Shown: positions 43,612 to 52,377, numbered from the stretch's first letter. The stretch: 64,000 nt of DNA from Bog-159 sp963756605 (GCA_963756605.1 CAVWOT010000003.1:421095-485094), one strand, 5' to 3'. The notes: generated by a model from the sequence alone, not told the origin. Numbers and translations are program-made.

Positions 43612-46600
43612 ATGATCAAGCGACTGCTCGTGGCCAACCGGGGCGAGATCGCCGTCCGCATCATGGCGACGGCATCCGTGCTCGGGATCGAGACGGTCGC
43701 GATCTATGCTGCCGACGATGCCGCCTGCGGCCACGTCAGCCGGGCGGACGCGGCGGTCGAGCTGCCGGGAACGGGCGCGGCGGCGTACCTCGACGTCGAT
43801 GCGGTCGTCGCGGCGGCCACCGGCGCAGGCTGTGACATGCTGCACCCCGGGTACGGGTTCGGATCCGAGCGCCCGCAACTGGCCGCACGGTGCGCCGAGG
43901 CCGGGGTACGCTTCGCCGGTCCCGCGCCCGGCGCGCTCGCGCTGTTCGGCGACAAGGGCGCGACGCGGACCCGGGCCCGTGAGCTGGGCGTGCCCGTCCT
44001 GGCCGGCACCGACGGCGACACCTCGCTGGAGGAGGCGCGGGCGCTGCTGCACGAGCACGGCGCGGTCATGGTCAAGGCGGTGGCCGGCGGCGGCGGACGC
44101 GGCGTGCGGCCGGTGACGCGCGAGGCCGAGCTCGCCGGGGCGATGCGCCGGTGCGCGTCTGAGGCCGAGGCGGCCTTCGGCGACTCCAGGGTGTACGTCG
44201 AGCAGCTGCTGACCCGGGCCCGGCATGTCGAGGTCCAGGTCATCGGCGACGGCACCGGTGCCGTGGCGGTGCTGGGTGATCGTGACTGCAGCCTGCAGCG
44301 GCGCCGCCAGAAGCTGGTCGAGATCGCCCCGGCCCCGATCGGGGACGCGGTTCGCGTGCGGCTGTCCGAGGCCGCGCTGGCGCTGGTCGGCTCGGCCCGC
44401 TACGCCGGGCTGGCCACCGTGGAATTCCTCGTCCAGGACGACACGATCGCCTTGGCTGAAGTCAACCCGCGCCTGCAGGTCGAGCACACGGTCACCGAGC
44501 AGGTCACCGGCCTGGACCTGGTCGAGCTCGGGCTGCGCGTCGCCGACGGCGCGAGGCTGCCTGCCCTGGCGCTGGCCGCGCACCCGCGCGGCGCCGCGAT
44601 CCAGGTCCGGGTCAACGCCGAGACCTTGCGGCCCGACGGCACGTTGCTGCCCGGCACCGGCACGCTGAGCCGGTTCCAGCCCCCGGCCGGGCGCGGCGTG
44701 CGCGTCGACACCGCCGGCTACCCGGGTTACACCGTCAGCCCGCGCTACGACTCGCTGCTGGCCAAGGTCATCACCGACGGCGGCACGCTCGAGGAGGCGG
44801 CCCGCCGGGCGGTGCGGGCGCTGGCTGAGTTCGACATCGCCGGGGTGCCCACCAACGTGGCCCTGCTGCAGGCGCTGCTTCAGATGCCCGGGCTGGGCAC
44901 GTTCGAGGTGGGCTGGGTCGACGCCCACGCCGCCCAGCTCGTCACTGCGAGCTCGATCTCGCTCGCCCCCGAGGCCGCCGATCCGGCGAATCCGGTGCCG
45001 GCCTCTCCCCCGGTCGAGATACCGCCCGGCCACATCGCGGTGCGGGCGCCGCTGACCGGCACCGTGGTTTCGGTCACGGCCGCGCCTGGGAACCCGGTCG
45101 CTTCCGGCGACGAGCTGCTCGTCATCGAGGCGATGAAGATGGAGCACGAGGTGCGCGCCCCGGCCGCCGGCCTGGTGCACGAAGTGACGGTGGCGGCGGG
45201 CGCCATGGTGCAGGCCGGGGCGGTGCTGGTCGTGCTGGCCGAGTCCGCGGCCGACGCCGCCGAGCCGGCGCAGGCCGACGACCTCCCCCTGGATCACGTC
45301 CGGCCGGATCTCGCGCAGGTGCGGGAGCGGCATCGGATCGGGCTCGACGAGGGGCGGCCCGAGGTGACCGAGCAGCGCCACGCCGCCGGGCGGCGGACGG
45401 CTCGCGAGAATATCGCCGACCTCGTCGAGGAGGGCAGCTTCGTCGAATACGGTGCGCTGACGATCGCCGCGCAGCGCCGTCGCCGCTCGCTCGACGACCT
45501 CATCGCGCGCACTCCGGCGGACGGCCTGGTGATGGGCACCGCTACGGTAGACGGCCGGCCGGTTGCAGTGATGTCCTACGACTACACCGTGCTGGCCGGC
45601 ACCCAGGGCGCCATGAACCACCGCAAGACCGACCGGCTGCTCGAGCTGGCCGACCGTGAGCGACTGCCCGTGGTCATTTTCGCCGAGGGCGGCGGCGGGC
45701 GACCGGGCGACACCGACACCACCGCCGTGGCCAGCCTCGACGTGCCGACCTTCCGGCTGACCGCCCGGCTGTCGGGCCGGGTGCCGCTGGTGGCCGTGGT
45801 GTCGGGCTACTGCTTCGCCGGCAACGCCGCCCTGGCCGGCGCCTGCGACGTGATCATCGCGACGCAGGACGCCAGCCTGGGGATGGGCGGGCCGGCCATG
45901 ATCGAGGGGGGCGGGCTCGGTGTCGTCGCGCCGGCCGAGGTCGGGCCGATGTCGATCCAGGTGCCGAACGGAGTGGTGGACTTGCTCGTCGCCGACGAGG
46001 CTGCCGCGGTGGCGGCGGCGCGGCGCTACCTGTCGTACTTCGGCGGCTCACGCGCTGGCACCCAGGACGCTCCGCACGGCGACCAGCGCGTCCTGCGCCA
46101 CCTCGTCCCGGAGAACCGGGTGCGCAGCTACGATGTGCGGCCGGTCATCGAGGCCCTGTGCGACACCGGGAGCGTGCTCGAGCTGCGGGCCGGGTTCGGC
46201 ACCGGGGTGCTGACCGCCCTGGCTCGTATCGGCGGGCGCGCGGTCGGGCTACTGGCCAGCAACCCGCTGCAGCTGGGCGGGGCGATCGACGGCGACGCCG
46301 CCGACAAGGCCACGGCGTTCCTGGCGCGGTGCGAGGCACACCGGCTGCCGGTCGTCTCGCTCGTCGATACGCCCGGCTTCATGGTGGGGCCCGCGGCCGA
46401 GCGGACGGCCATCGTGCGGCGCTTCGGCGCGATGTTCGTGGCCGGCGCCCGGCTCACCGTGCCGGTCTGCGCGGTGGTGCTGCGCAAGGCCTACGGCCTC
46501 GGCGCGATGGCGATGACCGCGGGCGACCTGCGCCGCCCGGCCATCACCGTGGCCTGGCCGACCGGAGAGTTCGGTGGCATGGGCCTGGAAGGCGCGGTGC

Positions 46601-46794
46601 GGCTGGGATACCGCAAGGAACTCGACGCGATCGAGGACCCCGATGCCCGCCGGGCGCGCTACGAGGAGCTGGTCGCCGAGCAGTACCGCCGCGGCCAGGC
46701 GCTCAGCACCGCCGCGGCGTTCGAGATCGACGACGTGATCGATCCGGCCGACACCCGCGCCGTGCTCACCGACGTCCTCGCCCGGGTCAGCTGA
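43612..46794 (+). CDS. Single-chain acyl-CoA carboxylase: biotin carboxylase + biotin carrier + carboxyltransferase
   Basis: 1,060-aa multidomain biotin enzyme that carboxylates an acyl-CoA with bicarbonate and ATP. Biotin carboxylase (1-445): KRLLVANRGEIAVRI, VKAVAGGGGRGVR and EVNPRLQVEHTVTE. Biotin carrier (about 470-550): EAMKMEHEV with biotinylated Lys509. Carboxyltransferase beta and alpha halves (about 575-1060): ARENIADLVEEGSF, YDYTVLAGTQG, GYCFAGNAALAGACDVIIA, then DTPGFMVGPAAE and AWPTGEFGGMGLEGAV. Actinobacteria normally split these activities over AccA and AccD polypeptides; the full fusion resembles the multidomain long-chain acyl-CoA carboxylase type. No biotin ligase or epsilon subunit is near. 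Substrate unknown. Confidence 0.93.
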   Translation: MIKRLLVANRGEIAVRIMATASVLGIETVAIYAADDAACGHVSRADAAVELPGTGAAAYLDVDAVVAAATGAGCDMLHPGYGFGSERPQLAARCAEAGVRFAGPAPGALALFGDKGATRTRARELGVPVLAGTDGDTSLEEARALLHEHGAVMVKAVAGGGGRGVRPVTREAELAGAMRRCASEAEAAFGDSRVYVEQLLTRARHVEVQVIGDGTGAVAVLGDRDCSLQRRRQKLVEIAPAPIGDAVRVRLSEAALALVGSARYAGLATVEFLVQDDTIALAEVNPRLQVEHTVTEQVTGLDLVELGLRVADGARLPALALAAHPRGAAIQVRVNAETLRPDGTLLPGTGTLSRFQPPAGRGVRVDTAGYPGYTVSPRYDSLLAKVITDGGTLEEAARRAVRALAEFDIAGVPTNVALLQALLQMPGLGTFEVGWVDAHAAQLVTASSISLAPEAADPANPVPASPPVEIPPGHIAVRAPLTGTVVSVTAAPGNPVASGDELLVIEAMKMEHEVRAPAAGLVHEVTVAAGAMVQAGAVLVVLAESAADAAEPAQADDLPLDHVRPDLAQVRERHRIGLDEGRPEVTEQRHAAGRRTARENIADLVEEGSFVEYGALTIAAQRRRRSLDDLIARTPADGLVMGTATVDGRPVAVMSYDYTVLAGTQGAMNHRKTDRLLELADRERLPVVIFAEGGGGRPGDTDTTAVASLDVPTFRLTARLSGRVPLVAVVSGYCFAGNAALAGACDVIIATQDASLGMGGPAMIEGGGLGVVAPAEVGPMSIQVPNGVVDLLVADEAAAVAAARRYLSYFGGSRAGTQDAPHGDQRVLRHLVPENRVRSYDVRPVIEALCDTGSVLELRAGFGTGVLTALARIGGRAVGLLASNPLQLGGAIDGDAADKATAFLARCEAHRLPVVSLVDTPGFMVGPAAERTAIVRRFGAMFVAGARLTVPVCAVVLRKAYGLGAMAMTAGDLRRPAITVAWPTGEFGGMGLEGAVRLGYRKELDAIEDPDARRARYEELVAEQYRRGQALSTAAAFEIDDVIDPADTRAVLTDVLARVS

Positions 46795-47169
46795 CGGGCG
46801 GCTGGCCCCTAAGGAACTGAGGTTGAAGTCGTTGTGGACGATGGCGTAGGCCAGGTCGGTGAGCTTGATGTTCTGGCCGCGGGCGTACTGCCGTAGCGAG
46901 TCGAACGCTGTCACCATGGACACCCCGTTGCGCTCCGCGAGGACACCTTTCGCCTGTTCGATGACGACCCGGCTGTTGAGTGCGCGCTGAAGATGCTCGG
47001 CCAGCATGGCGCTGCGTTGGGCGGAACGTTGCTGCAGGATGCCGATGGTGGCGACGTCCGCCAGTGCCTGCGCTAGCCGCTGATCGTCCTGGGGCACCTG
47101 GCCGATGCGGTCGTCGAACAGGTTCAGCCCGCCGATCGTCTGCTCACGCAGCCGCAGCGGAAGCGCCAC
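46249..47169 (-). CDS. GAF-ANTAR regulator, N-terminally shortened and lacking a normal stop
   Basis: The recognisable part (about 47169-46800) is half a GAF domain (VALPLRLREQTIGGLNLF) plus an ANTAR RNA-binding domain (LNSRVVIEQAKGVLAERNGVSMVTAFDSLR and LTDLAYAIV). Normal proteins have about 100 more residues before this. Here a small ATG frame overlapping the previous gene (starting MSEPDEPVG) leads into it only after a shift, so the GAF N-terminus seems deleted. After the ANTAR end the frame has no stop and runs about 550 bp antisense into the carboxylase gene. Probably a decaying paralogue of the intact GAF-ANTAR gene next to it. Confidence 0.5.
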   Translation of the reverse strand: MALPLRLREQTIGGLNLFDDRIGQVPQDDQRLAQALADVATIGILQQRSAQRSAMLAEHLQRALNSRVVIEQAKGVLAERNGVSMVTAFDSLRQYARGQNIKLTDLAYAIVHNDFNLSSLGASRPSADPGEDVGEHGAGVGRIDHVVDLERRGGAERLAAAVLLGDQLLVARPAGIGVLDRVEFLAVSQPHRAFQAHATELSGRPGHGDGRAAQVARGHRHRAEAVGLAQHHRADRHGEPGAGHEHRAEAPHDGRPLGRGPHHEAGRIDERDDRQPVCLAPRQERRGLVGGVAVDRPAQLQRVAGQ

Positions 47170-47238
47170 GACGGACCGGAAACCAGCCGCGAGGGTCGCG
47201 GACTCCGGCCGATGGGCCGACGGGCTCGTCGGGCTCGC

Positions 47239-47949
47239 TCATCGGTCCTCCGCCGGAAAGCGCAAGCGTCGCTCGATCACGTCCTTGGCCACATCCGCGA
47301 CCGGCTGGCCGGTGGCGAAGGCGCGCGCGCGCAACATCAGGAAGGCCTCGTCGATCGTGACGCCGGCCTGGATCTTCACCATGCCGCTCGCCTGGTGCAC
47401 CTGCATCTGGTAGGTGATCCGGCCGTCCGGGTCATCGGCGAACGGGTTGGCGTAGCGGGTGCCGAGTTGCAGCAGCGCGACCGCGGCGGCATCCGCGGCC
47501 GTCAGGGCCGCGGAGAGCTGACCGGTCGTCAGTTTCCCCGGCAGGTCACGGTAAAGATCAAGGGCACCGACGCTGACGCCCCCGATACGCAGCGGCAGCG
47601 CGAACACGGCCCGGACCCCGGCGGCCGCGACGCCCTCCAGGAACGCCGGCCAGCCCTCGACCGCCACGTCGCCAGGCTCGTGCAGATCGTTCACTATGAC
47701 CGGCAGGCCGCCCTTGACCGCCTCGACGCAAGCGCCCTCGCCGAGAGTGAACTGAAGATCCTCAATCCGTGCGGACACCTCATCAGTAGCACAGATAACA
47801 CCCCGGTTACCCGTGGCCGTCACCATCGAGATGCCCGCACCGGTGACCCCCAGGAGCTGCGCGCAGAGCTGGCAGATATGCCTGGACCGCTCGGCGCCCT
47901 CGGCCGGCCCTTCTGTCAGCATGCGGGCCCAGTGATCGAGGCTAACCAC
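47239..47949 (-). CDS. GAF-ANTAR domain transcription antitermination regulator
   Basis: 236 aa. N-terminal GAF sensor (residues about 20-160; GAGISMVTATGNRGVICATDEVS, ALPLRIGGVSVGALDLYRD), then a C-terminal ANTAR helical domain (VHQASGMVKIQAGVTIDEAFLMLRARAF, VADVAKDVIERRL). ANTAR domains bind paired hairpins in mRNA leaders and prevent termination. Actinomycetes encode many GAF-ANTAR proteins whose ligands are mostly unknown. Its stop overlaps the ATG of the second, damaged copy. Confidence 0.88.
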   Translation of the reverse strand: MVSLDHWARMLTEGPAEGAERSRHICQLCAQLLGVTGAGISMVTATGNRGVICATDEVSARIEDLQFTLGEGACVEAVKGGLPVIVNDLHEPGDVAVEGWPAFLEGVAAAGVRAVFALPLRIGGVSVGALDLYRDLPGKLTTGQLSAALTAADAAAVALLQLGTRYANPFADDPDGRITYQMQVHQASGMVKIQAGVTIDEAFLMLRARAFATGQPVADVAKDVIERRLRFPAEDR

Positions 47950-48060
47950 GGCCGGACCCGGAGGACAGCCGGGGCGGGCGGTCCGCGTAAGCCTTCATCA
48001 GAAACCACTTTCCTTACGCCGACCGGGCAATCTCGCCGGGATCAGCATAACCGGGGCGGC

Positions 48061-48152
48061 TCAGGCCGGGACCTTCAGCACCAACGCGGCAGTATCGTCG
48101 CTGAGGCGACCGCCGCTGAACGTCAGCGTGGCCAGCTGGCTGACGTGATGTC
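48061..48152 (-). pseudogene. C-terminal scrap of a SpoIIE/PP2C-type phosphatase
   Basis: HVSQLATLTFSGGRLSDDTAALVLKVPA-stop. The DD-x-A-x-LVL strand is the usual end of SpoIIE-type serine phosphatases common in actinomycetes. Only about 30 codons remain, directly against another gene scrap. Confidence 0.5.
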
Positions 48153-48155
48153 GTG

Positions 48156-48485
48156 CTAGCCGCGGGCGCGAAGCTCGCGGCGGAGCAGCTTGCCGGAGAC
48201 CGTCTTGGGCAGCTCGTCGAGGAACTCGACCTGGCGCGGGTACTTGTAGGCCGCCATCTGGCGGCGCTCAGGCCCTCCTCGAGCAGCGCGACCGCGAACG
48301 CGTCACTGAGCTCGTCGAGCTCGCGCGGTGATCCGGCCGCCGAAGTACCGGATGATGTCACCGTCCGGGTTCCGGCTAACCGAGGCCCGGAACATGGCCA
48401 GCGCGTCGGTGAACTCCAGGCTGATCTCGGCTGGCTGGTCCTGGTCGTAGCGGCTCAGCCAGGGTTTCTCGTCGTAGATAGACCT
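48156..48485 (-). pseudogene. Internally deleted acyl-CoA synthetase
   Basis: The 5' part encodes IYDEKPWLSRYDQDQPAEISLEFTDALAMF, then RYFGGRITARELDELSDAFAVAL, a typical N-terminus of long-chain acyl-CoA synthetases. It then jumps, with a frame change, to the extreme C-terminus AAYKYPRQVEFLDELPKTVSGKLLRRELRARG-stop containing the catalytic lysine. Some 400 residues between are missing, including the AMP-binding site. Not functional. Confidence 0.8.
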
Positions 48486-48501
48486 AGGCGTTCCCTACGG
48501 A

Positions 48502-48882
48502 TCAACCGGCGGGTTCCCCTGTGGGTTTGGTCGGCGGATCCCCCGCGCGCAGCGGGGCGCCGTGATACCGGCCCTCGTGGGCCAGGACGGGGCGCTGGTC
48601 GCCGCGCAGTTCGGGATATTTGTCTTCGAGTTTCTTCCGGGCGCCCCACTTACGGCGCAACTGGCCGAGATACTCGGGATTCCCCTCGTAGGTGCCCCGC
48701 CAGGTCTGCGGCATCCGCTCCATCGACGGCCCGGGATCCGCCTGCCCGGCCAGCGATATCCGGGACGGGATCTTCTCGCTGACCTGGCCGCACGCGGGGC
48801 AGTTCTGCCGTTCCCGCTCGGCGATCGTGGCCATCTGCTCGAACAGGTGCCCCTGCGGGCAGCAGTAGTCGTACAGCGGCAT
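48502..48882 (-). CDS. FmdB-family zinc-ribbon protein
   Basis: 126 aa. MPLYDYCCPQGHLFEQM and NCPACGQVSEK form the FmdB zinc ribbon (C-x-x-x-GH, C-x-x-C), followed by a charged C-terminal tail (WGARKKLEDKYPELRG). FmdB proteins were first noted beside formamidase genes and may regulate or assist enzymes that act on small amides or acids. Here it trails the iron alcohol dehydrogenase by three bases, so it is co-transcribed with that enzyme and the lactonase. Confidence 0.88.
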   Translation of the reverse strand: MPLYDYCCPQGHLFEQMATIAERERQNCPACGQVSEKIPSRISLAGQADPGPSMERMPQTWRGTYEGNPEYLGQLRRKWGARKKLEDKYPELRGDQRPVLAHEGRYHGAPLRAGDPPTKPTGEPAG

Positions 48883-48885
48883 CTG

Positions 48886-50181
48886 TCACCAGTTCTCGAT
48901 GGAGTGGGCGAAGATCCCGGCGATATCCTCCTCGTCGACCGGGCGCGGGCAGGTGGCCAGCAGCCGCTGCTGCTTCATCGTGCCGGGTACCAGGTCCGGG
49001 ATGTCCGCCTCGCTGTAGCCGACGGCTCCGATGCCGTTCGGGATCTCGATGTCGCGCATCAGGTCAATGACGGCGGAAGGAAGCTGCTCGCTCGGGTCGT
49101 TCAGCTTTTCCTGATCCGGCGCCAGCAGGGCGGCAGCGGCCAGATGGCGTTCCGGCGCGCTGGGGAAGCTGAACCGGAACGCTTCCGGGGCGGTCAGCGA
49201 GACCGACATCCCGTGCGGCACCATCGGCTCGGCCTGCGGGTAACCCGGGGGCCGGTAGTCCTTCACCATGCCCGCGATCGGGTAGGCGTTGGCGTGCGGG
49301 ATGTGCACGCCCGAGTTGCCGAAACCCATGCCGGCGAAGGTCGCGGCCAGCATCATGTTGCTCCGCGCCTCGAGGTCGGACCCGTGCCGGAACGCCGTCC
49401 GGAACGAGGCGGCGAGCAGCATGAGGGCCTTCTCGCACCACAGGTCCGAGACCGGGTTGGAGCCGCAGTAGGTGACCCGCTGCTCGGGCTGCTTGCGGTC
49501 GAACGTGGTGTACCAGCGGGCGGTGTAGGACTCCAGGGCGTGGCACACGATGTCCATCCCGGCGGAGGCGGTGACCTCCGGCGGCAAAGTCAGCGAAACG
49601 AGCGGATCGATCACGGCCAGCGTGGGACGCAGCCGCCAGTGGCTGATACCGGTCTTGACCCGCATCGACAGCACGTCGAGCACGCACATCGCGGTGCTCT
49701 CCGAGCCGGTCCCGGCCGTGGTGGGGACCGCGATCAGCGGCTTGAGCTGGCGGCTGGGCGCACGACCGCCGCCGATCGGCTTGTTGATGTAGTCCATCAG
49801 CGCGCCCTCGTCGGTGGTGAGCAGGTTCACCGCCTTGGCCGTGTCGATGGACGATCCGCCGCCGACCGCGACGAAGCCGTCCCACGGGCCCTGCCCGCGC
49901 GCGTAGCCAGCCGCCTTGTCCATGCTGTCGTCGGTGGGCTCGACGTGACAGCCGTCGTAGATCTCCGAGCTGATGCCGTGCTTGGTCAGCGACTCGGCGA
50001 TGCGCGCCGGGATACCGAGCTCGTTGATCCGCGGGTCGGTCAGGATGAGGACGCGCCTGGCCCCGTACTGGGCCATCTCGAAGCCGATCTCGTCCACGGC
50101 GCCGGCGCCGAACTTCAGCGGCGGTGCGCCCCAGGTGAAGATGGTCTCCTCGGTCAGGTCGATACCGGGTGCGGCAGCCAT
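48886..50181 (-). CDS. Iron-containing alcohol dehydrogenase (4-hydroxybutyrate / hydroxyacid-oxoacid transhydrogenase type)
   Basis: 431-aa type III (Fe-dependent) dehydrogenase. Cofactor motif VGGGSSIDTAKAVNL, AVPTTAGTGSESTAMCVLDV, then metal ligands in GMDIVCHALESYTA, HIPHANAYPIAG and VPHGMSVSLTAPEAFRFS. The long C-terminal part and the HIPHANAYPIAG stretch resemble hydroxyacid-oxoacid transhydrogenase (ADHFE1) more than simple ethanol dehydrogenases, implying 4-hydroxybutyrate or a similar hydroxyacid as substrate. Start overlaps the lactonase stop (TGATG). Together they could run lactone opening and hydroxyacid oxidation. Confidence 0.9.
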   Translation of the reverse strand: MAAAPGIDLTEETIFTWGAPPLKFGAGAVDEIGFEMAQYGARRVLILTDPRINELGIPARIAESLTKHGISSEIYDGCHVEPTDDSMDKAAGYARGQGPWDGFVAVGGGSSIDTAKAVNLLTTDEGALMDYINKPIGGGRAPSRQLKPLIAVPTTAGTGSESTAMCVLDVLSMRVKTGISHWRLRPTLAVIDPLVSLTLPPEVTASAGMDIVCHALESYTARWYTTFDRKQPEQRVTYCGSNPVSDLWCEKALMLLAASFRTAFRHGSDLEARSNMMLAATFAGMGFGNSGVHIPHANAYPIAGMVKDYRPPGYPQAEPMVPHGMSVSLTAPEAFRFSFPSAPERHLAAAALLAPDQEKLNDPSEQLPSAVIDLMRDIEIPNGIGAVGYSEADIPDLVPGTMKQQRLLATCPRPVDEEDIAGIFAHSIENW

Positions 50182-50993
50182 CAGCGGTAGCTCCCGGTGG
50201 GCGCGACGCGCAACTGCTTGATCTGGTCGGCGTCATGCCCGAACACCATGGTCGCGTCCGAGGAGGTCGCGATGGCGCGCAGCTTCTCGACCGAGGAGTA
50301 GAACTGCTCCAGGTTATTGACGATCGCGGCCGGCACCGCGGGGGGACCGTAGCTCGCACCCATGTAGACCGCGTCGGCCGTGAAGATCATCGTGCCGGTC
50401 TCGGGCAGGTCGACCCGCATCGACATGCTGCCCGGTGTGTGCCCCGGCGTCTGGATGAAGCTCACCCCGGGCAGGAACTCCGCGTCCCCGGCGACCGTCT
50501 CGAACTCCAGCCCCTCGTAGTCGGCCTTGAGGTGCGCGCCGTTAAAGGGGCCCTCGAAGCCGAAGGCCCATTCCTTCTCCGCCTCGCTGCAGACCAGACG
50601 CGCGTCCGTCTCCTTGAACAGCTGGGCGTTGCCGGCGTGGTCGAAGTGCAGGTGGGAAAGGACGACATAGTCGATGTCGCCGGGGGTTAGGCCGAGTTGC
50701 TTCAGCCGCGAGTCGAGGTACTCGTCGTCGGACACCTTCTCGTACGGGAAGAAGTCCTGCAGGCCGGTCGGGGCCCAGTGTTGCTCCCAGTCCCGCGGGC
50801 AGCTGGTATCCCACAGCAGCTTGCCTTCGGGAGTATCCACCAGCACGCAGTGGGTCGGCACGTCGACCCACTCGGCCGGCAGATGCTTGTTCTGCCGATT
50901 GCGTATCGCCCGGCCCGGCGCCAGGAGGAGCCAGGTGAGGTCGGCGGTCATCGCTCCGCAGGGAAGGATGCTGACGGTCGTGCCTGCGCCCAT
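50181..50993 (-). CDS. Metallo-beta-lactamase-fold lactonase (AttM/BlcC-like)
   Basis: 270 aa. H-x-H-x-D-H metal site HLHFDHAGN, distal His in QTPGHTPGSMSMRVD, an Asp in IFTADAVYMGAS and the end VFGHDADQIKQL, as in N-acyl-homoserine-lactone and gamma-butyrolactone lactonases. VDTPEGKLLWDTSCP and the Tyr-rich N-terminal loop also fit this group. First gene of a three-gene operon with an iron alcohol dehydrogenase and FmdB. Cytoplasmic. Natural lactone unknown. Confidence 0.88.
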   Translation of the reverse strand: MGAGTTVSILPCGAMTADLTWLLLAPGRAIRNRQNKHLPAEWVDVPTHCVLVDTPEGKLLWDTSCPRDWEQHWAPTGLQDFFPYEKVSDDEYLDSRLKQLGLTPGDIDYVVLSHLHFDHAGNAQLFKETDARLVCSEAEKEWAFGFEGPFNGAHLKADYEGLEFETVAGDAEFLPGVSFIQTPGHTPGSMSMRVDLPETGTMIFTADAVYMGASYGPPAVPAAIVNNLEQFYSSVEKLRAIATSSDATMVFGHDADQIKQLRVAPTGSYR

Positions 50994-51088
50994 GCAGGAC
51001 CTCCCGGATAAAAGTTACGGCCAGATCACAGTTGCCAGCCTCCGCCGCAGGCGTAGCAAGTGTCAAGGTTGTGTTCCAGGCCCAGAGC

Positions 51089-51982
51089 TCAGCTCAGGCC
51101 AGAGGCTTGCAGGAACGCGCGGGCGATGACCTGATAGCCGGCCTGGTTGGCGTGCTGGTTGGGCCCGCGGGGCGGAGCGGCGCACTCCCAGGTCCACTGG
51201 CAGAGCAGGGCGACGTTGCGCGGTGTCGTTCCCTGCTCGGTGAAGTCGGCGGTGTCGAAGGCGCCGAACACGTCGGCGACCCGGGCGCCGGACTTGGTGT
51301 AGACGCGATCCAGCAGGTCGTTATAGGTGGCGGCCAGCCGTTCCGCGGTCCAGGCGACCAGGTGACCGGGCAGGCCGTTGCGCCATTCGGCCAGCGCGGG
51401 CAGGTAGTAGTTCATCCCGACGATGCGGACGCCCGGCCCGGCGGCCTTCAGGCTGGCCATGATCGTGGTCAGGTGGGTGACGGCGGCCGGGATGCCGGTC
51501 ACGGCGCACGAGGCGAGCTGAGTGATGCTGGGCTGGCCGCCGCAGTATTCGGGGTCGTTGGCGCCGATGTCGATGGTGACCAGGAGCACCCGGCCACGAT
51601 GGGCGTGCAGGAAGGCGACCGCGGCATTGAGCTGCGATCCGCCGGGATAGTGGCATATCCCGCCATCGATCATCGTGCTGGTGGTCTCGCCCGGGCAGCC
51701 CAGCTTGACCAGCTTGAGCGTGGGGTGGCTGGAGCGCAGCGCGGCGTAGACCTGATCGGGATAGCCGTCCCGGGTCTCCACGCTGGCGCCGGCCGCGTCG
51801 GGCTGAACGCCCTGGGACAGCGAATCGCCTAGCGCGAGGTAGTAGGTGGGTTCGGGGGCTCTGGCGGGCGCGCCATGCGGCGTGACAGACCCAGAACAGG
51901 CGGCGGTCGCGGCGAGCGCCGCAACCGCGGCGATGGCCAGCGGGAGGCGGAGGCGTGGGATGCCGGTCAGGCGCATCGTCAC
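51089..51982 (-). CDS. SGNH/GDSL hydrolase, lipoprotein
   Basis: 297 aa extracellular esterase/lipase. Signal peptide with lipobox (AALAATAACSG, Cys near residue 30). Block I YYLALGDSLSQG (nucleophile Ser), block III GAND in IDIGANDPEYC, and the C-terminal NQHANQAGYQVIA with the catalytic His. Paired cysteines (CPGETT..ICHY, CGGQ..ASC) suggest disulfides, as in streptomycete lipases. Start could be the ATG at 51982 or two codons later. Monocistronic. Confidence 0.9.
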   Translation of the reverse strand: MTMRLTGIPRLRLPLAIAAVAALAATAACSGSVTPHGAPARAPEPTYYLALGDSLSQGVQPDAAGASVETRDGYPDQVYAALRSSHPTLKLVKLGCPGETTSTMIDGGICHYPGGSQLNAAVAFLHAHRGRVLLVTIDIGANDPEYCGGQPSITQLASCAVTGIPAAVTHLTTIMASLKAAGPGVRIVGMNYYLPALAEWRNGLPGHLVAWTAERLAATYNDLLDRVYTKSGARVADVFGAFDTADFTEQGTTPRNVALLCQWTWECAAPPRGPNQHANQAGYQVIARAFLQASGLS

Positions 51983-52377
51983 CTCCCTGAGATGGCTCCG
52001 ACCAGCCTGGGAAGCTGACCGGGAGCCACCGTGACCACGCGTTGGTAGACACCAGCCTAAATGCTCGTTTCACCATCCGCGGCAGCGGTCAAGTGAGCGG
52101 GAACCCATTCCCGGCCGGACACCTACGGCGAGCCAACGAGCAACCCAAGGCCTCGCAGCCGTCCACCGCCCAGCGTCGTGGCAACCATCCAGGCGATGGC
52201 ACGCTGACGTGGCGGCCAGCACCGGATTCGCCGACACGGCGGCCAAGCCTGCTATCGACCTCGAAACGGATTGCGGCCGACGGGCCGCATACGGCGACGG
52301 GGTGATGTTCATGGTCGAGGAGCCTGGTCCGGGATTTGCCGGCCTTAGCCTGCTGCAGCCGGGGTAGGCAGCAGTGT
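51983..52377. other. Intergenic stretch between divergent genes
   Basis: About 395 bp between the GDSL lipoprotein and the GH2 gene. I see no gene or clear regulatory palindrome; it presumably holds both promoters. Confidence 0.5.

Noticed and set aside
43378..45621. 747-codon minus-strand frame opposite the carboxylase gene
   Set aside because: Arg/Gly/His/Gln-rich antisense shadow of a certain gene, with no domain.
48562..50190. 542-codon plus-strand frame opposite the alcohol dehydrogenase and FmdB genes
   Set aside because: Antisense shadow with no domain pattern; the minus-strand genes are well supported.
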